Below, piece by piece: positions 13,101-23,934 of a DNA stretch of 64,000 nt. This stretch comes from Penelope pileata. Lineage: Eukaryota; Chordata; Aves; Galliformes; Cracidae. The notes under the pieces are model-generated. The model did no database searches, had not been told where the DNA came from, and saw only the letters and a program-made list of their open reading frames with translations. Made by a program: the position numbers and the translations under genes. The stretch spans positions 186,001-250,000 of the forward strand of contig WBMW01000467.1 of assembly GCA_013396635.1 (NCBI GenBank), read 5' to 3'. Each line of letters opens with the position of its first letter. Within the stretch, counting starts at the first letter, position 1.

Positions 13101-13520
13101 TTTGTTTGTGAGAATATGCTTCTAACATAATGAAATTTGACAATTGGCATCCAGTCATTCCCTCTTCATTTGTGAAATACTTATACACCTTGATTCCAGA
13201 AGGCACTCCAGGAGGAGCTCTGGATTTTTTTCTCCTCAGGCCCCTAAAATTCCTCAAGAAAGAACAAGCATTTAAGGAAAACTCCATGGAGGCTTAAAGA
13301 GAAGTTGATGGTGTTACTGGAAAAAAATTTTTGAGTATCAAGGTTTGGAAAACTAATCAAGACCTGACTTTTGAATTTAGATGCTAAAAAATTGCAGTTA
13401 ATCGGTTGCATATCTGGAGCTACTATTATTCAACTTGTAAGATGTAAGCTGACTTTTTTAAAGAGCTGTTGTCATAGCTCATACCTTTTCTGTCAGTGAC
13501 TCGTTTTTCTTTTGTTCCAG
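7197..13520 (+). other. GULP1: GULP1 intron
   Basis: This 6.3-kb intron lies between two GULP1 coding exons. The donor is gtaagt and the acceptor is ttttcttttgttccag, with a good pyrimidine tract. The content is unremarkable AT-rich DNA with A-runs at 12696-12708 and 12742-12754 and a perfect 12-bp hairpin at 13024-13051. I see no other exon, CR1 copy or RNA gene in it. Confidence 0.9.
13024..13051. repeat. perfect 12-bp inverted repeat with 4-nt loop
   Basis: The left arm TTTTGTAAAGAC (13024-13035) and right arm GTCTTTACAAAA (13040-13051) are exact reverse complements separated by TTTC. The hairpin lies in the GULP1 intron about 470 bases before the penultimate coding exon. It could form a stem in the pre-mRNA or be a chance or transposon-derived palindrome. 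There is no obvious longer structure around it. Confidence 0.9.
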
Positions 13521-13615
13521 AGAGAGACCTTTTTGGAGCAGAACCTTTTGACCCTTTTAGCTGTGGAGCAGGAGATTTCCCTCCAGACATTCAGTCCAAG
13601 CTAGACGAGATGCAG
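13521..13615 (+). CDS. GULP1: GULP1 coding exon (DLFG/DPF segment)
   Basis: This 95-nt exon lies between acceptor gttccag and donor ATGCAG|gtaagt. Its first two bases complete the lysine codon begun by the last base of the previous exon (A|AG). It then reads RDLFGAEPFDPFSCGAG and DFPPDIQSKLDEMQ, ending in phase 0. The human protein has the same segment with N for S and A for G substitutions in the FDPF-S/N-CGA-G/A stretch. The FDPF core is a DPF-type clathrin/AP-adaptor binding motif, consistent with reported GULP1 links to endocytic adaptors. Both splice sites are close to consensus, so this looks like a constitutive exon. Confidence 0.96.
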
Positions 13616-14640
13616 GTAAGTACTGAGTTATCAATTATGCAGTTTTCTGTGGTTGTATGAATATTATTGAAATATATTTTTACAGTGTTTTTAAAATGTA
13701 TTCCAGACTGCACACACACAGATACATAGGAGAGGAAAGAAATAAAAAGAAAAGCACTATTTCTTTTTGTACTCATGGGGAATTGGAATTTATCACCCTG
13801 AAGGTCCTTGCAAATGCTATTGCACGGTGTTAATTACAGACACCTGCACTTATTTGAGGCTTCCTAGCACTGCAAGCAAAATGGATACTGCTACTCCTGA
13901 TTGGGAAGGGACTGAGCAAGTTTAAAAAAAGAGCAGTGGTTAGAGCCCTACAAATGCACTGGTCTTGATGCTCTTCAGAAATTTTCTGCTGCCTTGAAAA
14001 ACAGCCGTACTTGACTATGGCACTCTGAGACACTTACACTATTAAGAATTGATTCAAGAACTCTGATGTCTTTTTTCATCAGAAAATGTTTGTTGGTTCT
14101 GAAATACTCCACTGTATCTGTTCAGATATTGTCTTCGTTTGAAGCAGTTCTAGAAGAAAGCCTTCAAATAGTGGGATAAGTCTCAGACTTTCCAAACTGC
14201 TAGTTCCTTGCCAGATTGCTTATCTGTTTTTTCAGCAGCCTGCCAACAAGACGGAAGGCTGAAAATACTGGGAACTTGAATTTCTAGTAACGTGGCTCCT
14301 CAGCAGGAAGTGTTCCCAGGGCTTCCAGACATCTTGTGTCTTGAGAGTCCACAAAGTACAGGAGCTAGTTCTCAGGCTCACTGAGTTCCTCTCTTCTGCC
14401 TGGAGAGCAGCAGAAACACTTTTAAATGGCTTCAATAGAATTATTTACTGTTTTGGAATCGGGAATTTTGGAATTCCTGATCACTGGGACATCTAATTTT
14501 CCATGTCAGTTTTAGGATGGTACCACTGGCAAACTCTACTCACTATAAAGCAAGAAATGGAGATTCTTGCTCATCTGCACTCTGGTTCACATAATTTCAG
14601 ATATCAGCTAAAAGCCAAAGCTGGCTTCTTTGCACTTCCA

Positions 14641-14745
14641 TTAAAATTAATAATGTTAATAATTAATGAATTAATGTTAATAATTAATTGACTATTATTA
14701 TTGTTAATAATATTTTATTAACATTATTAATAAATAATGATATTA
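14641..14745. repeat. AT-rich tandem/inverted repeat with 17-bp perfect fold-back arms
   Basis: This is almost pure A/T sequence. The 17-mer taatgttaataattaat occurs twice (14651-14667 and 14672-14688, period 21). The left arm attaataatgttaataa (14646-14662) is an exact reverse complement of 14715-14731. A second short palindrome, gttaataa...ttattaac, lies at 14703-14722. This gives a cruciform-prone, easily unwound region inside the GULP1 intron. It probably arose by local duplication and slippage. Confidence 0.9.
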
Positions 14746-17274
14746 CCAAGATCTTTAGCCAAAAGAAAACACAAAAACAAAACAAAACAAAAAGACAATC
14801 TTTTAGAATCTCGCACTGACATATATCAGTGTTTCCATTGCATACACCCTGTTAAAAGAAAAAATGAACTACAGTATCTGTGGATACTAGGAAAAAATGC
14901 TGTGTCTAAAGGTAAATATCACACACTAAGAAATCTTACAACAAATAGTGTTTTGACAAATCTTTATGCTCTTAGAAATTCTAGTCTAAGTGCTATCACA
15001 TCATAAAGCATCAACAAATGGATCAATAGAAATCTTTATCAAAGATTTTTGAAGTCATAAAATAGGAAATTCATATCAGTTTCTACTCTGTTAACATAAG
15101 AAAAACCGAAAAAATCTTCATGTATTGCTGTGTTCTGCTGCAAATAATATTGCATTAATTAAGCAGCCTGTTGCGCTGTGCACACACGTTTTATTTTTTC
15201 TAGCTTTTTTGTGTGATCTGTCAACTCATGTCACAGAGGACATAGCATAACTTGATACTTCACTGAAAATTAATTGCCAGCTGTTTGTGTTGACATAGTA
15301 CTTGTTCACATATAATCCAGTTGAGGTCAAGTGCAACACTGACAAAACGTGGAAAAGAAATCACTTCTGACTTTGACCAAAGCAAAAGCCATGTGAAGTT
15401 ACTTTCCTTTGACATCTTTCCATCACTGTAGATCACTGTTATATTTAGTTGCTGTGTAGAAGTTCTTTTGTAGATTGTATGAACCAGTGATGCAAAATAC
15501 AAATTGAAACGTGTTTTTTCTTTATATCTCTTTTATCTTCTTATGCTTTCCTGGGTGCCTAGCGTCAACGATGGTTGGTATATCATATTTTAATAATGGT
15601 ATTTAAAGCATTTACAACTGAAATGTTTGTGTTCGTGTCTGGTGTTTTACACTTATAAGCGTAGATATATACAAAAGATTTTAAGAATTGTATTTTATAT
15701 GTGCAATTCTGTAAGTCAGGGCCATTTTTGTTTTTAGAAACCTACAATTTTTGAGGTAGGGATAGCTGATTGTTTTGTTTGTTTGTCTTATCAGCTGATA
15801 ATACTGTTTGTTTTCCTTGTGTGCCAGTGAAATGGTCCGGTTGTCTTCTTTGGATTGTCTTTAGTGAAATGGTCTATGCAAAACCTTTGATACATAGATT
15901 CTTATACTAGTACAGCCACCTATGTAAATGTGCTTTTAATTGGAAATAATTACTTTAAAACTTAAAATAAGTGGAAGATAGTTGTACTAGAGGTCAGTTT
16001 TTGTTCAACACAACCTATAAGAAAGACGGCAAAATGGCTGCTAAAAAAGGTAAAACCACAAAGCATGTAATGTGCTCTGAAAAATCTAAAATTATGACAA
16101 ATTGAAGAAAAATGTAAGCTTTCCTTCACTAGAATGCAAAGTTAAGGGAGCCTGTTGTCTTCACGTTTTCATTGTCTTCCCATTTTCAAAATACAGCCTA
16201 CGTTTCAGTAAATACATATTGCAATAAATATACAAGGGTCAGTTGTTTAATGAAGCATCTAACAGTTCAAAACACAAACGTATGTTTATGTGCCTCAGCA
16301 AGCATGCCCCAGCCTGCAGAAAAGCTGTCTTAAAGTACATGTGTGTTGGAAAGTGACACGTAAGCAAAGTGGGAAAAGAAAGCACAGCAAAGCTGAAGAG
16401 GCATTGGGGATAAACTCTTGAGGAGCAGGTGCTTTTCCTTTGTGTCCGATATTCTGAACTTAATGAGATCAGATCAAGTTCCTCAGCCTCTGGGGGAACA
16501 GTTTTACATTTAAACTTTAGGGAGGATCCAAATTTCACAGTTAAGCTCTTTCTATTTCATTTCTCAGTCCAATCTCGGCTGATCTTTTTGGAGAGCTCAG
16601 AGCTCCAACATGTGCTGAGATCTGAGTTTTACAGCTCAGACATCTCTCTGATGGCTCTCCAACCTCCTGCTTCCCCCACCCTTATGCTGAAACATACTTT
16701 CATCCTTTCTATTTTGACTGCATCCAGACTTCAATAAAATGAATCTATTTTCCCAGAAATTTTGCAGTGAGGGGAAGTTTCCCTGGATCCTGAATCATAC
16801 CAGCAACAGCTGCTATGATTTATTAAAATCTCAAGGTAGTTAATATCATAAAGCTTGCAGGATCTGCAGGCCGTTCTCCCTGCATGGCCCAAAGCAGTCA
16901 GGAGGGCTTTTCTTATTTCCATCCGAAATAAGTTATGCTCAGACCTCTAAATTATCTTCTCAGGACATGTAGATTTATCATTGGTTCACTGGGTTTGTGC
17001 TGACTTAAGCTCATTGAGGGAAGTCAGGTGGTGAGGGGATAAACAAGCCAACCTCAGACAGAGCCATACGGGTTGACTTTGGCAGATTTACCTTGTGATA
17101 AAATTGAAGTAGTTTGTCTTTTACTGCTTGGAAGATGGGTTGTTTTCAGGTAACTTTTTCTTTTGACAATAAACTTTGCTTCTCTAAGAGACCCATCACA
17201 TCTGTTAGAACAACATTGTTGTTTTTCTGGGTAACTAAGCTATTCGGTGCTTATGTGAAGTCATCTTGGAAGTT

Positions 17275-17292
17275 AAAAAAAAAAAAAAAAAA
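17275..17292 (+). repeat. A18 homopolymer
   Basis: An uninterrupted run of 18 adenines lies in the last GULP1 intron. No recognisable retroposed sequence precedes it, so it is probably a simple mononucleotide repeat. Confidence 0.9.
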
Positions 17293-20200
17293 GTTGATGC
17301 TGTCATTATGAGCATGGAAGCATCGGGGGATGTTCTTTGTCTGCATTCCTTGAAAATCAGCAGCAGATTGGAGTTATTTTCTGACCAAATGTTACTTTAA
17401 AGTTACTTTAAAAAGGGTTCCTTTAAAGTACAGGAACACATGATGCATCTGTTTTTTAACGAACAGGCAACGTGTTATATTAAGAACACATTATTAGAAG
17501 CTGAAATGTTTGAATTTAATTTTTAAAATACTGAGTATTAAAATTAATGATGCATATTTTATGTACAAGTATGTATCAAGTGCTGACAATATGTCATTTT
17601 TAAGGAAAAATATTCTGCCTAATACATTAATCCAATTTAATAGAAAAGGATAAAAGCAAAACATAATTTATAATTACTCAGCCATTCCAACTGACATCAT
17701 TATTATTACAGCTGTGAATGCTGGGTTTTGGAGTGGGGAGTAGAAGGTAGGCATGTGCTGCATGCTGGATGTTATAATCATCATACAGCAGCTTCAAATA
17801 GGAACCATCAGAATTGAGAGAAGAGTGTGTATAGGCACTGCAGTCATGAAAGTCGAAGTAAAGCTGTAAGTGTTCTGCATTGCTGTGATAACTACAGCAT
17901 GGCATGATAGGTGTTCTATTTCCTGTGTTAATTGCAGTTCACCTGTGTCTGGACATGAAGGGGAATCTTTTCTGAAAACCTTGTTGTCTTACAGCTTGGT
18001 TGACAACAGCTGATCGGATTTTTTTAATTATTGTTGTTATTACCACATATTTGCCAAAGTATAGTTTTGCAGATTCCAGAATTATTGAAGAATCTGGAGC
18101 TAGTTTGCAAAAATTGTGGGGCTGGAAAAGGAGATGGCTGTGGGAGACCTGAAGTTTGTGCTTTCTTGATCTTTAGGAATTTGATTGCAATCCCTTTGCC
18201 AAAGAGTCTGCTGGAACAGGATGTTTTGCATTTTTTGCTTTTTGAATGCCACATTTAATGGGAATATTGATTGAGGCAATACAGCTTTCTTTGAGTATCC
18301 TGGTTTATAATCCTACAGACTTCTTTTCCTCTACCTTAAATAGTCATTAAAAAAAAAAATGTATCTGGATTCTTTTGAAGTCTGAAAAATGTGCTGGTGG
18401 CTCTCCAGCTCACCCCAATGTCCTGTTTGTGTTTGTTTTGATCCTGTGGTTGCCATGAAAGTTGGCCTGCTAGGAACTGTAGGATATGATCCTGTGATAA
18501 TAGTGAGTTTTGTGTGATATAACAGGCAAACATAAAAAAATCCCCTATGATCAACATGGCAATGAGACGAGCACATATCCAAAAAGCAGAGATCTGATTT
18601 GCTCTTGGACAGACAGAAAAACAGCATTGGACATACAGCTCCGTAAGACATCAACAAGCAGTTCTCAAATGTATAGAAGATAAGAGCATGCAGAACACAA
18701 ATGGGATTGTGTCCTTATTAAACCAGTTGCTGTAGCTTTTCTACTATTGCAGTTGTGTCAAGAATCTTCAGGTTGAAGCACAAACCATCCCTTTTACAAC
18801 CTCAAAACTGGAAGCAGTCTAAATACTTAAAAGGTTTGGAGGGTCAGATGCACTGAAGCTGAGGGGTTTACGATTCAGCAGGCTAAACTGTCAAGCTAAT
18901 CCTAGGACTTGTGCTCCTGTGTAAGCAGTCCTCCTCTGACTGCAGTTACATCAACTAAACTGCATCCTTTAGGTAAATAACCAGTACCCATTTATAGCAG
19001 AATGCTGGATTGAAACTTCATACAGTTTGCTTGAATTATCTTTTGCATTGAATGCTCTTCCTGTTAGCTTGTTGAACAGTACAGAAGGGAGAAAAAAAAA
19101 TCAAATATACCAGTGGTCTTTGTCAGCACCATGTCACCCAGGAAAGACAGAGCTGGTAGCACAGTTGGAAAAGGTTTACAACCCAGTAATGCTACTGGCT
19201 CACCATCTCACAGTCTGAATATTAGGAAAATGCAGATTTTGCCTGAAAAATCTCAGATCATTTAGTAATAATCTCTAGAAAGTTTATTCAATTTTTCGGC
19301 ATTGCAGACGGCAGTAGCTGGTGGGGTTATTAAATATTCAAACCCTTAAAATCCAGCCTGAGGTTTACATTTGTTTGAAATGAAGCTGTTTTGACTTGTG
19401 ATTGTTCTTTTAAAGCCGAAAGGTATACTCCTGAGGTACTGCTGTGCGTTATGAGAAAAGTTTTGAGTTTTTGTTGAGTCCCAGTACAGACTGCCGTACA
19501 AGATTTAGTTTGTTTACAAGATGCTTGCTTCATAAAAATACATAGTATTGATTTCGTAGCACATGATCGACATTCTCCAAGTGAATTATGGGCTCCGTAT
19601 CGAGCTGAGCACTGTGACAGGTGCCACTGGAGCTGATGTTCTTGTGGCATTTCTATTCTCAGCCCTTGTTTCCAATTGCTTACGGCTTGACAGTACTTTC
19701 ACCAGACTAGATAGAAATTTCTGGCTTCAAAGGTGACTTTTCTCTGGAAGGTTAAGTATTCAGCTTCTTTTAAAGAGAAAAAGAGAAATGTAAACGAGCA
19801 TTTTCCCTGTGTTAAAAGTGCTGTTACTTTAGAAGTGGTGCAAGCTAGGCGTATTTTGTAAATCAAATACGGGTACTTGTAGAAATAAGTTCTTTTCGAC
19901 AGAGAGGGTGGTAGCATCTAGTTTATTGTAATGTTTCTGCTAATTAAATGAGAATTTTTGGATTGAACCTGTTACTCCTTCTAAAACATTTTGTTCTATT
20001 TCACTGAGTGTTTCATGGCTTTGAAGTTCACCCTTTGTTCATGTGCAATAAAGGAGGTATGATTTTATTTGCCTTTTGGTGCAGCACAGATGACCGTAGG
20101 CTGTAGAGCATACACCTCTCAATACAACTGCACAGTGAATGATTCAGAACAAACCTTTGAGGTTTTGTTGGGTACCACTACACTTTTCGTTGGACTACAT

Positions 20201-20676
20201 CTAATGTGTAAGGGATTACTGAATGTAAGAGACATCTGGTATTAATAACAATGTCCATGACTTCGATATCTTTAAAGTATAAATATAATATACTTTTTGC
20301 TCATATAGCCATCTGATCTTTCCCACTTATACATTGCCTTGAATCTTACTCGGGATCAACACGGTTCAAATGAAACTTGTTTGTTTTTCTTTCAATTTAT
20401 ATATGTGAATATTCAATATTTTCATTCTAACAATGCTTTCTTCATTTTATATACACACAATATTTCTTAGGGTTAAGTCCTTTTATAAGTTAATGTCTAA
20501 GAAAAACTTAAGAAAATTGATTAAATAATGTAAATGTCTGTGAATTATCCCTTTGAAAAGTCTTAGGTAATGCTCAGAATTTATGCTAATATAAGCTTGA
20601 ATTTGGATGTTTGTAGAGAAAATAATCCTCCAGAAATTGCTTTCTCTCTTATTAATTACGTCTTGTTTTATTGCAG

Positions 20677-20748
20677 GAGGGGTTCAAAATGGGATTAACT
20701 CTCGAAGGCACAGTATTTTGTCTTGACCCACTAGACAGCAGATGCTGA
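20677..20748 (+). CDS. GULP1: GULP1 terminal coding exon and stop
   Basis: After acceptor ttttattgcag the frame (phase 0) reads EGFKMGLTLEGTVFC then LDPLDSRC and a TGA stop, 23 codons plus stop. This is the conserved extreme C-terminus of GULP1; as far as I can judge it is identical to the mammalian one. It includes another acidic/hydrophobic DPL element that resembles adaptor-binding tails. Together with the two upstream exons it gives the last ~101 residues of a ~304-residue protein. The PTB domain that binds NPxY receptor tails is outside the window. Confidence 0.97.
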   Translation, partial: EGFKMGLTLEGTVFCLDPLDSRC

Positions 20749-22725
20749 TGCCAAGAAACTAAATGTGAAATTCTTACACAGTGTTTCTTTCCATTCTGAA
20801 CATGTATTCACAAGTATTATTCATGTGCCAAAAAATGCTTTTTTCAACATGTAAACTCATGAGGTTTGCTTCTGTAAAAATCCAGCTTAGTTCCACTCTT
20901 TCCCTGTACAAATGTATAAAGTTGTATTTGTTTATGAAATATGAATTAAATTACGCTGTTGTGTTTCCTTCTTTCACACTTCGGCCCAGATTTACTATGC
21001 TTTAGGACTATTAGCCTGGAGAAGTTCTTCAGAAAGCTCACACATACCTCTCTCTGCGGATGTGCAAGCATGATTTTTACGCAGTGCTTTACTTGGCAGT
21101 GTTTTAAAACGAAGCTTTTAAGCCATTATTTAAAGTTCAATCAGTAAAATGATTAATTGCAGTTGCAATGAAAAAGCAGAAAACACTAACCATTAATGTA
21201 TGCTTAAACAAAATTTGAATGCCGTGTAATTAATTTTTATTACTGTGTACAGTTATTACACTGTATATCTGTTATTAGTTTATAAAATCCAGAATAGGTC
21301 ATTAAATCATGTTTTAGAAGCTAACAAATTGTTAGTGTGCTAATTAGCGTTTAATGAGCATAGGAGAGCTGCTAAATTGCAGAAAGGACAAAGTTACTAC
21401 CCTCTTTTATTTTATAGATGAACTGTAAAGTGTATCATTTGGAATTCATTACATGATAATAATTTGAACATAAGATCATGATCTTGTGTTTACTTAGGAA
21501 TTGATGTAATTTTGTGCACAAACAAGCACTCTGTTTACTGAGGTCAATTCTGTAAGTTACTTTCAACCCCTGAACGTTCACAGTCAGGCTCTGTTGAATA
21601 TTGTTTTCACGGTCTGCTTTGATGTCGTATGTCTCGATATAATTTTGAAGCTTGCAAGATTTCAGTATGTAAGTCCTTCACACTCACTAGATTTTCATGT
21701 TACATAACTGCACACCAAAACTTTCAGCTGCTAGTGAGTTTAATGCTGACCTGTCTATGCATACTCTTCACTTACCTTTAACATAAGCAATAAAATAATA
21801 TCCTGAACTTATCTCAGAAAAGTATTATCATTAGTGTTTTGATGCCCAAACTCCACATTAGTTTAGTTTAATTCTCTTAAAAATTATCTTATTCCCCCAC
21901 TTAAAACATAAAGATATAGGGGAAAAAAAGAGAAGAGCTTTTTGGATATTTTTTCCTTTTTTTCCAGAGAGGCTTTTTGTGATACTTATGGTTGTGCCCT
22001 TAAGATTTACAGTTTACACAAAAAATGTATTTTGCAAGTTCATCATCGTGTGCATACTTTTACACCCTGTTCAACAAAGTACTTCTAAAAAGACCTTTGA
22101 AAGTCTGCTGAAATGAACGATATTATCCCTTTGCTGAGTTTGACTCATGCCCAGGTACCTTGCTGAATGGGGACCCTCATGTTCTGCATTACATTAGTCT
22201 TCCACTCTATATTTTTTGTCGAATATTCATATAGAGTATTATATATATTAAAATATATAAAATCACTAACAAATAGAATAGTATGTTTCATAAAGAAAAG
22301 TCTTTATAATTTTGTTTGTCATATAGTATTTTGGAATTTGTATAATGAGGATGTTTAGTAGCCATAACAATGGCCTTTTTTTAACAAATAGAATTTGTAT
22401 TTTTATTGTACTTTAAAAAGCTTTACATAATAAGCATATATTTAGTGGTCATTTATTATCAACCGTAACACTAAGATAAATAATATTTGCACATTTTAAG
22501 AAATGTTTTTCTTTACCGATTTTTATGATAGTTGACTGCAAATGGCATGGTTCAATATTGCATAACTGGTCAATCCATACAGAAATACTTAAATCAACAC
22601 AGCAGTGCATTTTTAATGAAAAGGTTGCGTGATCCAGTTGGAAACTGTATTTCTATGTTATCTCAAATGTCTGTTTAATTTTGCCTAAAATAAATGTTTT
22701 TAAATAAATTGCATCCAGGAACACA
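20749..22725 (+). other. GULP1: probable GULP1 3' untranslated region
   Basis: This is AT-rich sequence directly after the TGA at 20746-20748, with no further splice structure apparent. It contains an AATAAA at 21789-21794 (possible early site) and two near the end (22689-22694 and 22703-22708). Transcription past the stop is certain, but the exact end is inferred from those signals. It includes several ATTTA pentamers, suggesting possible AU-rich stability control, and a near-perfect palindrome centred on aagatcatgatctt (21468-21489). Confidence 0.5.
22689..22708 (+). terminator. GULP1: probable GULP1 polyadenylation signals (two AATAAA)
   Basis: Two canonical AATAAA hexamers lie 14 bases apart (22689-22694 and 22703-22708), about 1.95 kb after the GULP1 stop. 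Cleavage would be expected roughly 10-30 bases later, around 22.72-22.73 kb. The downstream GT-rich element is modest (atgtttattc). An alternative shorter 3'UTR could use AATAAA at 21789. Confidence 0.45.
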
Positions 22726-22937
22726 ATGTTTATTCAGTTAAACGCTCAACGGATGGGAGGAAGGGGAGGTGCATAAATGTCAGGCAAGACCTGCTGTGAA
22801 AAATGCTTCAAAGTCACTTTATATGCTGCTGTCAGCATATGTCAGATGTCAGGCAGTGTAAAATTACATCCCCATTTTTTGGCCTTTGTTATTGAGTTTA
22901 GCTTGATCTGTAATCAGGTGAGAAAAAATCTGTTCTA

Positions 22938-22970
22938 TATGCAGTCATCTAATAATTAGATGACTGCATA
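22938..22970. repeat. perfect 15-bp inverted repeat with 3-nt spacer
   Basis: The left arm tatgcagtcatctaa (22938-22952) and right arm ttagatgactgcata (22956-22970) are exact reverse complements separated by taa. It begins about 230 bases downstream of the last GULP1 poly(A) signal. It could form a hairpin in read-through RNA or a DNA cruciform. It is too short for a typical microRNA precursor. Confidence 0.95.
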
Positions 22971-23913
22971 ATTAATGTGATTAGAAATTTTTTATTCTTT
23001 GTTCTTCTCCTGTCTTTCCACAGGATTTAATGGATTCTTCTTACTGCCTTTTTTTTTTCCTCTTAGCTAATAAATATACTTAGCTACCATTGCAAAGATT
23101 CTCCTCAAGCTAATACTTAGAACTCATCTTAATGCCTTGCAGAAATAGGGCTTGGACAGTTTATGGCAATGGACGCTCTCAGGGCTAGCAAGAAAGGGGT
23201 TTGTGTAATCTCCTGTGAGTTACAAACACAAGCTACACTTTCCTACAACTCAAGTCAATGTTCCCACTACTGTTGGTGTTCTTTTACAGATGATGCAATA
23301 GTATTTGGAGCTAAATTTTCAGACTATTAGTTTAAACATATATATTTGAGACCAGTACAAGGATTGTGTGCAATTGCTCTTGCTCTCTTTAGAGAAAATA
23401 GATCTCCCATTGCTCAGAAAAGAACCTTATAAGCTCTCTTGTTACAAATTCCTAGTTCTTAAATTCTCTTAAAGGCATAGTCTCCTATTTTATTTTTTTT
23501 TTAAAGGGAGAAGTCTTGATAGCTTGTTGGAGTGAATGTGAAGTGCTTCTGCTAACTGTGTGACCTTGTGCATTACACTTAACAGTAGCCTCCTCATGTC
23601 AAGCCTGAAAAAGACAACAATATTATCTACAAGGCTAGGGACATGGTGCTAAGTGAGTTGTGAACAAGAAATGTTTGGTCCTGTGAATTTGACCTAAAAA
23701 AAACCAAAAAGGCTGCAGTTGGGTGCTACCAGATTTGTGCTACTGCGCTTTCTTCTTTTGTTTGGTTGTTTTTTCTTTTTCTTTAAGCTCTGCTAATACT
23801 GCTGTGACTTCACTTCCAGATGTGTAGCACTAGATTTCAGCTCCCCACTGCAGTGCTATATCATACCAAGCTATGTTAACAGCTAGAAGAAAGATTCTTT
23901 CCTTTCTGTTCCC

Positions 23914-23934
23914 TTTTTTTTTTTTTTTTTTTTT
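23914..23934. repeat. T21 homopolymer
   Basis: A run of 21 thymines is flanked by ccc on the left and gaaaggg on the right. No retroelement body is recognisable on either side. Confidence 0.9.

Larger units (their letters stand above)
13616..20676 (+). other. GULP1: GULP1 last coding-region intron
   Basis: This 7.1-kb intron runs from donor gtaagt to acceptor tcttgttttattgcag. It contains a strongly AT-rich fold-back region at 14641-14745 (separate entry), an 18-base A-run at 17275-17292 and a short tandem duplication (gttactttaaa) near 17.4 kb. A CpG-retaining patch at about 19.33-19.92 kb is open for ~100 codons on the minus strand but matches nothing I know. No CR1 copy or extra exon was recognised. 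Confidence 0.9.

Noticed and set aside
16429..16737. 102-codon plus-strand open frame in the last GULP1 intron
   Set aside because: It has no flanking splice sites in a phase that would join GULP1 exons, and composition resembles translated non-coding DNA.
22938..22970. Hairpin as a microRNA precursor
   Set aside because: The stem is only 15 bp with a 3-base loop, far shorter than a typical ~60-80 nt precursor, and the flanks do not extend the pairing.
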